Source: Otatea glauca (lineage: Eukaryota; Streptophyta; Magnoliopsida; Poales; Poaceae). Taken from it: a stretch of DNA of 64,000 bases. How positions within the stretch are numbered: position 1 is the first letter of the stretch; every line of letters begins with the position of its first letter. The translations under genes were made by a program, and so were the position numbers. Under the pieces are notes generated by a model. It was given only the letters and a program-made list of their open reading frames with translations. It had not been told where the DNA came from and did not search any database. This document shows, piece by piece, positions 12,684 through 23,800 of the stretch. The stretch lies in assembly GCA_036346275.1 (NCBI GenBank), contig CM070721.1, positions 1,748,452-1,812,451 of the forward strand, in the 5' to 3' direction.

Positions 12684-15600
12684 TGAAAGTTCAAGCTTTA
12701 TTAAGGTTTTGGTGTTAATGACAAATCTAATATTGAGACTAACTCTTTTGATAATCATAATATTGATTAGACTCAATTGTTAATTAATGACAAATCTTTT
12801 ATAAGACTAACTCTTTTGTTGAGCTTAACTCTCATTAGTCTCTTTTGTATGAAAAGATGGAAATATCAAAGGTATGCATTCGAGTTCATATTATCATATT
12901 TTGTTGCATTCTATAGATATAATATTCATAATCATATTGATAAATTCAAATATGAGAATAACTCTTTTGTTGAGTATATCTTTGATTAGTCTCATCTCAT
13001 TAAAAAATGGAAAACCCAAGGTATGCACGCGTATTCATTTTACGATATCTTAATGCATATTTTGGATTCAAGTAAAATGATGAACTCTACCATTATTTAG
13101 ATCAAAAGATGTGCATTAATGTTTCAACTCCATATATACATGAATGCACACATTTAGGGGGAGTTCATGCTTAATCTTGAAGTTTCAAAGTATTGATCTA
13201 ATTCATCTTTCTATATCAAGCATCATTACTTTGAAACAACCCCTTGAGTATATTTAATTTGTGTAGTTGTAGTATACTCAGGGCAATATAGGATAAACTA
13301 AAAAGCAATAAAAAATTGAATATGTGCATATTGATTCAAGTTCAATTATTTGTATGCACACTTCTAACGAAGTTTATTCTGTAATTAATGGTCTTAAGAG
13401 TATTGATCCCTTTCTACCACTCCATATAAATTGGATCATTACTTTTAGATTCCATCGAATTGAGTATATGAAACTTGTGTAGTTAATATATACTCATGAC
13501 AATTTAAATTATGTTCGGTTGCCATTCAATCAACAAAGAACTAGTCATGTGTTGATGGTTCACTTTGTTGATCCTAGGGCAATCGAAAGTTCTTGTGTAT
13601 ATGAAGCATTAGTTGCATTAGTATACTCAAGGCACAATTAATCTTTCAATCAATTATCTTTGGGTTGTGCTCAATTGATCTTGGGGGCATCCATTATGTG
13701 TTAATGTAGTGCATTGATGATTGAGACAACCATGTGTTTGGACTAACACTTTCAATGAGTTTGAAATAGGTTAAGTCCAAGGTTGAGATGGATAAAAGGG
13801 ACAAGTACGTCATCATGAGTTGATGAGCATCAAGAGAGGATCCCGAAGCTAAGACAAGGGGAGTTCATCATGTGTTGATGAACAAGATAAAGATCCCGAC
13901 TTGGAGAGAAGATGATCGGTCATCATGAAAGCTCCAAGTGGTTGCAAGAGGCAAATGTATAACTAGCTAGGGCTAAGGATGTGTTCCTAGTCTTTTACCG
14001 GTCTTGGTGTTTGGATGGGAGACCGGGTTGCTAGTACAGGTTGCCATACTATTAAGAGGGGTCGAGTCTTATAGCTTGAGATTCATCATGTGTTGATAAA
14101 CTCAATCCGGTTCACTCTAGCTCATTCTCTTGGTTAGTTTTTGCATGAGCTAAGTATTTGCATGTGTTGCAAATAAGAGAGCTCATGCTTGCTTCTTATT
14201 GATTCTTGATTTGGTTTTTGCATAGAACTATGGATTTGCATGTATTGCAAAAAGGGAGATAGCTTATGCAAGTTGGTTTAAGTGGTTGTTTGTATGGAGC
14301 TAGATATTTGCATGTGTTGTAAATAGAAAGCTCATGCATCGGAGTCTTAGCTTGTGACTTGATCTTGTGTTGATCGTCACAAAGGCTAAGATAGGTAGCT
14401 TTGTGTTTGCAAAATGAGTTTTTGCAAAATATGGTTTAATTGAATCTTATCTTGGAGCATGTGAATAGAGTTTGCAAATATGTTTGTAAATTGGTTTGAT
14501 CATGTGTTGATCATCACATAGCTCAAAGATATGATCTTGATTGCTCTTGTTTGCAAGATTTATAATTGCAAATGTGTTTTGCAAAATATTGGTGTTCATG
14601 CATTTGATATTGGAGCATGTCATTAGAATTTGCAAATGTGTTTTGAAAAATTATTTTGATCACGAGTTGATCACCACATGGCTCAATATTTGATCTTATT
14701 GACTCTCTCTAGCTTGTAGTCACGCTCTTGATCAAGTCTATGTGAGGGATTTCGAGAAATCAGATTTTAGACTTGAATGACTACATTAGAGTCTTTATTT
14801 TTGTGATATTTAAAAATATCTATGGTTGCTTAAATCTTGAAATAGGTGGATATTGTAGCCCTCGTGATAAGCTTCGCATAGAATCAAAGATCACCTAAAT
14901 TGGAGTTCGGAGTAAAAAGTTATGAGTGTTTAGTGTCTCGAATCGTGGTGGTAGCGGTGCTATTGGCTTAGGTGCTATTGGCCCGAGGTGGGCGCCCAAA
15001 GCGATGTAAAATGTCTAGAACACGTGTTTTTAGCCCGAGAAAAAGAAAAAGAAAGGCCCGGTGTTACCGCCCGAAGCCCGGTAGCACCGGATGTTCTGAG
15101 TAACGGCTAGTTTTTTTAGCCGTTGGCTTAGAGGCCGGTGCTACCGGCCCTAGTAGGGCGGTAGCACCGGGTTTGCTGCACTTTTTGCCCGTTTTGCCCT
15201 CCAACGGCTAGTTTTCTTTGGAGAGGCTATAAAAAGAGCCTTGGGGCTGTCATTTGGGTGTTACTGACCTTAGGGAAGGTTTGTGAGAGTTGTGTGCATA
15301 TGTTGCTCTCTTCTATTTGGTTTTTGAGCTAAGAGTGAGCCCTATTTGCATGTGTTGCATTTAAAAGAGGATTGAGAGCCTCTTATGCATGAGTTGCACT
15401 TGAGGGGAGCCTTGTGCATATGTTGTACTCGGTGATCACCATTGTACATGTGTTGTACTTGGTGGAGCTTAAGCTAGAGGGCTTAGTTTGTTACTCTTGG
15501 TGTTTGCCGACACCTAGACAGCGTGTGGAGGTGTCGTGCGCGGTGACCTTCTCAAGGAGATTGTGAGAAGGCTCGGCAAAGTTGTGAAGGTCGAGCTCGC

Positions 15601-16038
15601 CTACCCGGAGGGGGAAAGAGCTACCACTAGTGGAATCGAGGCAGGTGCTCAATTCGTGGAGCCGATCCAAAGTGGTTTGAGCTTGCCTCAACGTGGATTA
15701 GGGGAAACCGGTAAGTCTCCGAACACCACGGTAAAATATCGGTGTGTCTCTTTATGTTTGCTTGCAATTCTCTATTTACATTGTTGCAAATTACATTCTT
15801 AGAATTAAATTGCTTGATTGTCTTTAGGATTGTACATCCTTGAGTAGATACATAATTAGCTAGTGCACTTAGTAAGCCTAGTTGATTTAGGTTTAAATTG
15901 TTAAATTCTTAGTTTATCGCTTCCATATTGATTAATGTTTAGGTTTTGACATAGAGATCAATAGAGCGTGTATTTAGTGAGAAGAATTTTTAAAACCACC
16001 TATTCACCCCCCCTCTAGTCGGCATCCTCGATCTTACA
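12684..16038 (+). mobile_element. 3355-bp solo LTR (Sirevirus-like) inside the MULE-1 transposase
   Basis: Starts TGAAAGTTC, ends GATCTTACA (TG...CA), and is flanked by GAGCG on both sides (12679-12683 and 16039-16043), a 5-bp retroviral-type TSD. Start and end do not repeat each other and there is no gag or pol, so it is best read as a solo LTR. A TATA box (CTATAAAAAG, about 15228) gives plus orientation. Upstream of it lie copies of a CCGGTGCTACCGG-type palindrome (about 15080, 15134, 15159), similar in kind to the palindromes known upstream of the TATA box in Sirevirus LTRs. The length is unusually great, and family assignment is inference. Confidence 0.75.
13529..15458 (+). repeat. Array of short hairpins with TGTGT loop
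   Basis: At least fourteen short inverted repeats share a 5-nt loop, mostly TGTGT (variants TGAGT, TGTAT, CGAGT, TATGT), while the arms differ. Examples: 13692-13706 (CATTA/TAATG), 13863-13883 (GTTCATCA/TGATGAAC), 14155-14175 (TATTTGCA/TGCAAATA), 14305-14325 (TATTTGCA/TGTAAATA), 14497-14513 (TGATCA/TGATCA), 14566-14584 (TTGCAAA/TTTGCAA), 14657-14673 (TGATCA both arms), 15444-15458 (GTACA/TGTAC). Longer nested hairpins lie at 13529-13571 and 14346-14390. They are all inside the solo LTR, upstream and downstream of its TATA box. No coding function is implied. Confidence 0.8.
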
Positions 16039-17894
16039 GAGCGCTACTGGAAGAATCTAATTATTGCCATCTAATCCTATAGCAGTCAGTATCTGACCTT
16101 TATACTTTCTAGTCAAGAATGTTTTATCCACACATAACAACGGATGACAATGTCTGAACGCGTTGACACATGCAACGAAAGCAAAGAATACCCGCTTGAG
16201 TACCATCTTCCCAGGGAAGCACTGCGAGGGCCGCTCACAAATATCGATATAAGTTCCAGAATTTCTTTCCTTGATCACCTCAAACGTACCTGGTAGGTTT
16301 TGATATGAGTTTTCGTACGTACCAAATCTAGTATTCAATGCCTTCTGTTTTGCTCTCCATGCTTTCGCATAGCTTATGATGTACTGAAACATCTACTCTA
16401 TTGCAAGTATGATGGCACGTGGCTCTAAATCCAGGTTGCCCACAATCTCCTCGTACATTGCATTTGCAACAAAACCTGAAGATATGTTTCTATGCGATTG
16501 GGCAGACTCCGTTAGCACATATGTGTGTGGGACGACTATAGAACACTTCAAAATGGTATCCCACTTAAGCTGGTATGCATGCGCACGCCATGGGCAACCC
16601 TCCATCTGTCATCTGGCATCATACACCGCTGGTCTGACTTCGTAACCTTAAAGGTTCTACGAAGCGACACTGCTCATGCTGTCACTGATTCCTGAACCTC
16701 AAACTTATTCTTGTAAATAGCACCTTGCCTTACCTCATTCTGATCTGATTGCCATGCGAAATGTTCACCCTCGTTGACCACCAATCTATCGAACTGACAT
16801 GCATCCCACTTCGTAGGGAAATGCTCTTCATCGTCTTCGTCGTTACTCAAATTCTCATATTCCTAGCTCTCTGCCTCCACCGCTTCAACCAACGATTCAA
16901 TGTTTTCTCTCTCATCTGCCACGCCCAATGATACCTGAACATCTGGCTTTCGAACATTAGCTTCATCGCCTCGCACACCCTCATGACTCGAGCTGACATT
17001 CTGCCTCACTAAGCATTCTCCGGTTCGACTGTTCTCCCCAACTTCCTCCAGTTCATCACCAACAACCTCCTCCTGCGTCGTATGGTCAGCATTGGTTTTC
17101 TCAAATGCTTGCGCCAACAACACTAATGACCAACAATTTTCAGTTATCAATCTTACGTACGAGCTCTAGGACCTCGACCCCTTCAGTTCTACTAACTCCC
17201 AGTACGTGTAATCCCGTCTCCGAAACCCTACTCCGTTCAGCTTGAGGTCATGCAATTTACTATCCAACGAGAACATGTGGTACAACCATCTGTTAACCTT
17301 GCCCCATGAACGCTCACCAGCACGTGACAGGACAGCCATGACACGTGGAAAATGACTAAGTTCCACCCCTTGTGCACCCATCTGCGGAACCCCTTCTCTG
17401 TAGTGTATTTTAAATTCTACTCGTTCGTCCATACCTGTCAAACATTTCATGAATTTTTTAATGATCTCACAACATAACGCTACCATCTTTCAAGTCTTAA
17501 TCTATTTATACGGCGACATACTCTACACTAATTCAAACAACTGCTGCAGCCCTACAAAAATTAATTTTTTGTATCACATTGTATCTCACGTAATTCTTGC
17601 ACACATTGTATCTCTCATAATTCTTGCAGTTTTTTATATCCATAGCTATTATAACTCTATACAACTAAATAATTAAAAACCTATATAATCCGATCACTAA
17701 ATCGTCAATTTAAATAAACTATTGCCAGTTTACACAGCTAATTAATTACAACCCTAATTAATCTCGTCCCTATATCGTCTTTCTAAATATTTATTACTCT
17801 ACAAACCTAATTACTTACCAATCTATTTCATTTGATCACTAAATTTAAAATTAAAAAAAATAAAACAATATTTACCTCAACACACGACGAATCT

Positions 17895-18005
17895 TCTCTC
17901 TTCTTCTTCCCCTCCTCTTCTTCTTCCTCCTCTCCTCCCCTCCCCTCCTCTTCTTCTTCCCCCTCTCCTCCCCCTCCTCCTCCTTTCCCTCTCCTTTCTT
18001 TTTTC
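17895..18005. repeat. Pyrimidine-rich (CTT/CCT) tract inside the MULE-1 right TIR
   Basis: About 110 bp almost purely C and T on the plus strand, so GA-rich on the transposase sense strand just inside the TIR. MULE-2 has the corresponding GA-rich tract at 57905-58048. It is probably the 5' leader of the transposase transcript. Long apparent ORFs here are low-complexity artefacts. Confidence 0.8.
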
Positions 18006-18087
18006 TCCGGCGCGCGCGAGCTCTCGGCGAAGTGCGGCAAGTCTCGATGAAAATGAGGCTGAAGGCTGGACGACAGGGGATTTTATT

Positions 18088-18302
18088 CTCTCTGTCGCAA
18101 TTCCAAATTGTGACAGATAGCTGAACCGTTACGACAACTCTCTGTCGCAATTCCCAATTGCGACAGAGAGATTATCGCAATTCAGAATTGCGATAAAATA
18201 TTTCTCGCAATTTGAACGTGCGACAGATGAGTAAAACTGTTATTTTTTTGGCATATTATTTCTGTAGTTTTTCATTAAACATATATTATTTAAAAAAAAT
18301 TC
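18088..18302 (-). repeat. MULE-1 right TIR with palindromic sub-repeats
   Basis: Inverted copy of the left TIR. Four palindromes of the TCGCAATT...AATTGCGA type can be read between 18100 and 18235. It ends at AAATTC directly before the TSD copy AGGGAATGA. Confidence 0.9.
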
Positions 18303-18311
18303 AGGGAATGA

Positions 18312-19185
18312 GTGCCTAGGCATTAGCACAAATCTAGTGGGCATCAAACAGAAAGATTACCATTTTAAAACAATAGGCTTCTAAGTTAGTATTAGACTTT
18401 GAAAACGAGTGAGGGGAGAGAAAAATGTTTTAGCACGAATACGACTTAGAAGTGTACTCTGTAAGACTAAACACAAGATTTTTTTTGCCTCTTTCTAATG
18501 TCTAACAACATAGCGTTTGTGAAAAAAAAATGTATTCATGCTGTCAAGCACTCAGGCTCCCGTCATCAACGTCGCACCATCATCTCGGGACGACATCGTT
18601 TTACATCCATCACACAAAGCCATCAAATATCACCTTCACAGATGATCGATCCATTCCATTCAGCAGCAGAAGCATCGGGACCAATAATTTGTGTGCAATA
18701 CAGAAAGAAGCACAGAGGATATTTCTACAGGAAGTCTAATACTTTTACAGTACAAACCAATCTGCGCTTTGAACACTCTCAAAACATCAAACCCAAACCC
18801 TTGCTTTGACCTGCCCTGTACCCTCTGGCATTTGCTTCCATCTTGCAGTGCAAGACTAGAAGCTACCAATATTTCTTTCATACAGATCCTAATAGATCTT
18901 TGCTCGTGAAGCAAACCTCAAATGTCACTACTAAATCACTAGTCTATCACCAGTTCCCACCTGGGGAAAAGACGAACATTAGAGCTGGAGAGAGTAAGGG
19001 ACAGGAGAAGCAGAGCATTCGAGATGCAGAATCTAGTACGGTCAGTACCGCTATTACTGCTATCCTATTCCTACCACATTTGAATATTCGATGCTGCTAC
19101 TACCTACTTGCTAGTAGAACAAAACAATTGCTTCTCTTTCAAAGTCTACCACGTCCTCATCTCCTCTCCTCTGCTAAGTTGCTTC

Positions 19186-19221
<36 letters not shown>

Positions 19222-20896
19222 GCATTCTGTAGGTCATGCCCCTACCAGTACCAGGTAAGTGAAGCAATGGAAGGATAAGAAAGAAAACCTGGATAGGTGC
19301 CTAGTAGGAGAAACATAGCTGCTGTCCAATTTACAGCAACAGCTGAAGAGCAAGCAGAGCAGCAGCACTAAAAATGAGGACAAAAGGACAAACATAAGGC
19401 TGAATTGAATTACATGTGGGGCACAGAGATCCTACATCACCACTAACAGTACATGCAGCATGATTTGGGACCAACCGGTCTAAATGGGTGAGGCAATGGG
19501 TGCAAGAAAGAAAACACCACGGCCTGCGCACCTGATCAATGGAACAAGAGGTTGGGGCAGTAAATGATGACCGACAGGGATCCATGGCCTTGATATTTGG
19601 CTCCCAGCTCCAAAGCCAAGCAAACCCTTCCAAGCTCCAACTTAGCAGCAGCGTTGGCTAATTGCAGCGACAATCAGTTTCTAAATAAAAGACGTTAAAA
19701 TGGTAAGGTCCTTTGTCCAGTTACGTTTATAAATATTTCAAAATTTACCTATTTTATCGGACCGTTTATTCAATTTAACGGCCGTTAATATTTAACATTC
19801 CCACTTTATCGCGTCGTTTATTTAGGTATAGTTGCAAGATTATCATATGCCATAACATTATGACATACATGATAAGAATACTAGCTTTGCTTTTTTATTG
19901 CCACTTGAGATGTTCATTCATTCAATTAGGATTCTTTAATTACGTCCGCATCATATCATCTTTTTTCTTCATATCAACTAGTGGACAATTGTTGATAGCA
20001 CGATAGTTCCATTCTACATGCATGAAAGAAGAAGAATTAGATGCTTATTTCAAATACATGTATATATTTTTTTGAATTTTAAATAGTAAAACCATTTACA
20101 ATACCAGGACCGCTTACCATAAAAACATTAAAAGGTGAGCTGACCATTTGTTCACCGTTTACCAGAACATTGGCGACGATCACCAGAATCAACAGAGGAA
20201 CTTGAGTGGTAAACTGACAGCGTCAGCATGCCGACACCTGAAAAGGAAGTCCACATTGCATTTCCAATGAACATTCTACAGGGGAACCGATGGCAATACG
20301 CAACCCTTCACATATCCAACACAATGTGCACTTATATCATATTGCAAGGAAACATAGTTAGTCAGGTACTCAGGTACATCTTAGCAGGTAGTAATAAGAT
20401 GAAAGAATGATACAGCATGAGAGCAAAAAGAAGAAAAATTATAACAAATGCCACTTCAAAAACTAGCACAGAATGGAAGGCAGAAACTATGTAGGAAATG
20501 GTGATGCACAGAGAGGGAAGCTATTTTTTTTTTCAAGAATTGGGTGATATTACAACTTTATACAGAGCATACAAAACCAAAACTGGATGCTCCAAGACAA
20601 ACAGGTAGGTGAATTGTGTCAACACAACTCTTCATTAAAAAATCAGGCTCGTATGAATATGACATCTCTACAGTTGCAGTGCTGCAAAAATTGTGGAAGA
20701 CTGAAGAGTGTTGCTGACCCAGCCATCATAGATACGGGCAGCAGAACCATCTTTTAAGATCAGTAAATCGTATTGCACGATGCAAACGAACTGCAGCTTT
20801 TCCAATACGCAGGCATTGCATAGTCACTCACGTAAGAGTAGATGAGCGTGGTGTTCACTTGGAAGCCGTCCATCAACCGTAAAAAAGAGAGCTATG
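18312..20896. other. Intergenic: SYP4-like 3' flank, no gene recognised
   Basis: No conserved coding signal. The part next to 20897 should hold the 3' UTR of the minus-strand syntaxin gene; the T-run at 20523-20533 (A-run on the minus strand) is a possible 3' end. A minus-strand ORF at 19331-19633 (100 codons) has no recognised motif and could be UTR or chance. A GATA microsatellite lies at 19186-19221. Confidence 0.5.
19186..19221 (+). repeat. (GATA)n microsatellite
   Basis: About nine uninterrupted GATA units. Likely polymorphic. Confidence 0.95.
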
Positions 20897-23800
20897 TCAG
20901 AAAAGGATCTCCTTCAAAATCAGGAGGATTATCATGATGAAGATAAGAATGACAAGGACAGTGGCACACATCACCATGCCCCCTTTTTTCTGCGTCCTCT
21001 CAGCCTGCATGACAGAGACCAGATGAAGATATTAGACTGCAAACTTCAGGGACTGACGCTACCTCCTATTTTACTTCCTTTGCAGTACCGCTTTGATATA
21101 ACATAATGTGCAGCAAGTGAAACACAAAAGACTTCTGTGGAAAATTTATAAAATAATATCTAGCAGACAGTAACATATAAATGCAGAGTGAAAGAGAGAG
21201 GGGTCATAAAGGCACGCAACAGTACTTGCGGTAAACTGAAGATTTGAGTTAAAACTTACTACCTCATGGTAAAAAAAACTTGATGTTTTTTTAACTTTTT
21301 TACCAGACGTTTTTTTTAACTTTTTAAGCAATATTTTTGTCTTTTTACGGCCTGGGAGGTGCAACTCTTAGCTCTAGTTTTTATCACTGTGTATTTGTAG
21401 TCCTAAATGTAAATCACTATGAATTTTTTCAATAACTAATCTACTCATATCATTGCAAATGGTCAATAGTGCCACAGGTCAAAAAGATTGACCGCATGCT
21501 TCCCACGTTGACAAATTTTTGTGGCTCATATAACGTAGACATCAGTTTCTGTACACCTTACGTGCTACCCCATAAGTGCCATACTATCATCTAGCACCTT
21601 CAAAGTTAACCTAGCATGTGGAGTGTAGCATAAAGTTTGGTTTGCCTTTAATACAGCATACAGGATCTTTCTACAGAAATCCCCAGGAAACGAAATGAAC
21701 ATTACTAGAGGGGGAAAAAATGGGGAGGAGATGAAACCTTTTGCAATTGTTTGTAACCCTCTTCGACTGAAGCTGCAACATTCTGTATATTGTAATCTAT
21801 CCGATCAATAATTGTTCCCTGTTCAAATGAAGAAATCAACAGTCTCAAGTCTGAACTACTTATCATCGCCAATCATCATCAACTCAATTAATTAGGATTC
21901 TTGTACCTGATCAATCACAAGAACTGAAAGATCCTTCATGATCTGTGCAAGCTCATTGACTGATTCGACAACCTTCAAACAACAAGCAGATAATAAAAGT
22001 AAAGTGCAGGCCATGAGTAACCTTTTTTTCTTTAAATAAGAGAATACATACATCATTGAATATATAAGCGTAAGTGCATAGCCATTAAACAAAGGAAGAA
22101 CTCACCTGTTCGATTTCTCTCTCCCTTTCTCTAGTGAATGCTTCGCTTTTCTTAAGCTTTGACATCTGAACCTCGGTGAAACCCTGAAATCAAAATCCTA
22201 GAATGAATCACATCATCAATATCTTAATTTAAAGAGTTTGCTGGACTTCTCATCATCTACTAGAATTTCTCATACATTCAATTCAAATCTAACCCTGCCT
22301 ACAAAACATATATGATGGAATATTCCAATAGAACACAAAAGAAAGTATATACACAATAAAGGATACATTTTATCAAAATTTGTTTTGAAGAACCTTGCTT
22401 TCAATCCTGCTGCCCACTAAAGTGGTTTAAAAATTGAAAACAGTTTGGTTACATGAATGAACTGTCTAAACCCATATGCAAATCCACGACTCTATTCTGA
22501 ATGCGTGGATGCATGAGCATGTTGTTTTGTTGCTTGGATTACTGTGGTGTGTTGTGACAACATAAAGCAGTAATTAGAACTCCTTTGATTTTCCCCACAT
22601 AACAAAACATATGTTATCACATTCGTATTCAGGTTATGAAATTTCTTTTTCGGTTCACATCTTAGAGGTGGGCGAAATCTCGGAATTTCGGAGTAAATCC
22701 GATCAAAATTCAAAAAGAAAATTTAAAATCCGGAATTTTTGAACCGAAATTTTGGTCAAAATTGCCGAAATCTCGACGAAATTCAACCGAGTGAAAATTG
22801 GTCAAAACGATGTTAGAATTTTTTGTGGATGGTCCTGACACATCACTAATGTTCCCATAAAAATTTCAGATGATGGTCAACTCTGAGGAATTTTTAAAAA
22901 ATTTGACAGTGCTACTGTCCTGATAAAAGGCTGACCGGCAAATTTCAACCGAATGAAAAATGGTGCAAACCATATTACAAAATTTTGAAATTTTTTGTGG
23001 ATGGTCCTAATTCATCAGCAATGTTTCCATAAAATTTTCAAATGATGATCAAGCATGAAGAATTTTCAAAAATTTTGACAGTGTTACCGTCCTGGTAAAA
23101 GCCTATGATCAATACATAGATTTGCTTGAGTAAATAAAAAATGTTTAGAATTTCTGAAACTTTTACAGAAGGGTGCTAAGGCAATGCTTAAGCTCTCATA
23201 AAAATTTTGGATCATGATCACACTCCAGTGAATTTATAAATTTTTTACAAGAGTACTGTACCATTTATGTTCCTTCCGTTTTTTATTTTTGAAAGATAAT
23301 AAATGAAGTTCAATGCTTCCATACATTTGATTGAGCAAACAAAAAAAGTTTAAAATTTTTGAAAACTTTAGAGAATGGATCTGAGGCAATTCTTAAGCTC
23401 TCATGAAAATTTTGGATCATGATCAAACTCAAGCAAATTTATAAAATTCTGACAAGGTTACTGTCTAAGTTATGTTCGTTCTATTTTTGATTTTTTAAAG
23501 ATAACAAATGAAGTTTAATTCTTCTGAAATTTTCTCTATATGATCCTAGACTGATAAAGGTGGTACCATAGATTTCTCAGAGTATGATCAAGATTGTACA
23601 ATTTTATAAAAATCTGACAGTGTTTCTGCCGAAATTATAAAATGCCTCAAAAATTCGGCTTTTTCAACAAATTTTCATGGAAGATGACATACTTAAGGGT
23701 TATTGGGCCAATCCGGTAAAAAAACCCCGAGATTTCAACAAGATGAATTTTCCGAAATTACTGTAGCAATTTGATTTTTTTTTCCCAATTTTTTATCCAG

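Larger units (their letters stand above)
11508..17486 (-). pseudogene. MULE-1 transposase (MURA-like), interrupted
   Basis: Read on the minus strand. 17486-17166: N-terminal MuDR region (FPRVMAVLSRAGERSWGKVN). 17150-16863: acidic linker. 16605-16393: MuDR DNA-binding region (CPWRAHAYQ). 16392-16057: catalytic N half (YAKAWRAKQKALNTRFGTY; LLCVDKTFLTRKYKGQILTA, equivalent to the C-x-D-GTFLTGKYKG catalytic motif). After the solo LTR, 12683 down to about 12080 resumes with LAFVEGDNTESW, a DRH-type motif, RHMGANF and MTTNLAEVYNWV. 11822-11508 has the C-terminus (VSQFFNKEL-like, GVGRRQIRRIRNNMD) and a terminal zinc-knuckle remnant. Stops and frameshifts show decay. The solo LTR sits inside the codons for PVALAF. 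Confidence 0.88.
9156..18302 (-). mobile_element. MULE-1: complete Mutator-like element with TIRs and 9-bp TSD
   Basis: Ends are defined by long inverted repeats (9156 to about 9345, and about 18088 to 18302) that begin with TGAATTTTTTT and match closely for about 190 bp. AGGGAATGA occurs directly outside both ends (9147-9155 and 18303-18311), a perfect 9-bp TSD as expected for MULEs. On the minus strand, from the right TIR, come a pyrimidine/purine tract (17895-18005), a MURA-like transposase (17486 down to 11508) and a PMD gene (11192 down to 10006). Subtracting the 3355-bp solo LTR inside, the element was about 5.8 kb. Frameshifts and stops mean it is no longer autonomous. Confidence 0.9.

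Noticed and set aside
14000..14045. Resemblance to the 3' part of 5S rRNA (GGATGGGAGACCGGG) inside the solo LTR
   Set aside because: Only about 15-20 nt match the 5S box; the rest of a 5S gene or Cassandra-type domain is absent. Probably chance.
17828..18150. Glu/Lys-rich and Ser-rich frames
   Set aside because: Translations of the CT-rich simple tract in the MULE-1 leader.
19331..19633. 100-codon minus-strand frame ending in a hydrophobic run
   Set aside because: No recognised family or supporting exons; kept only as a note under the intergenic entry.
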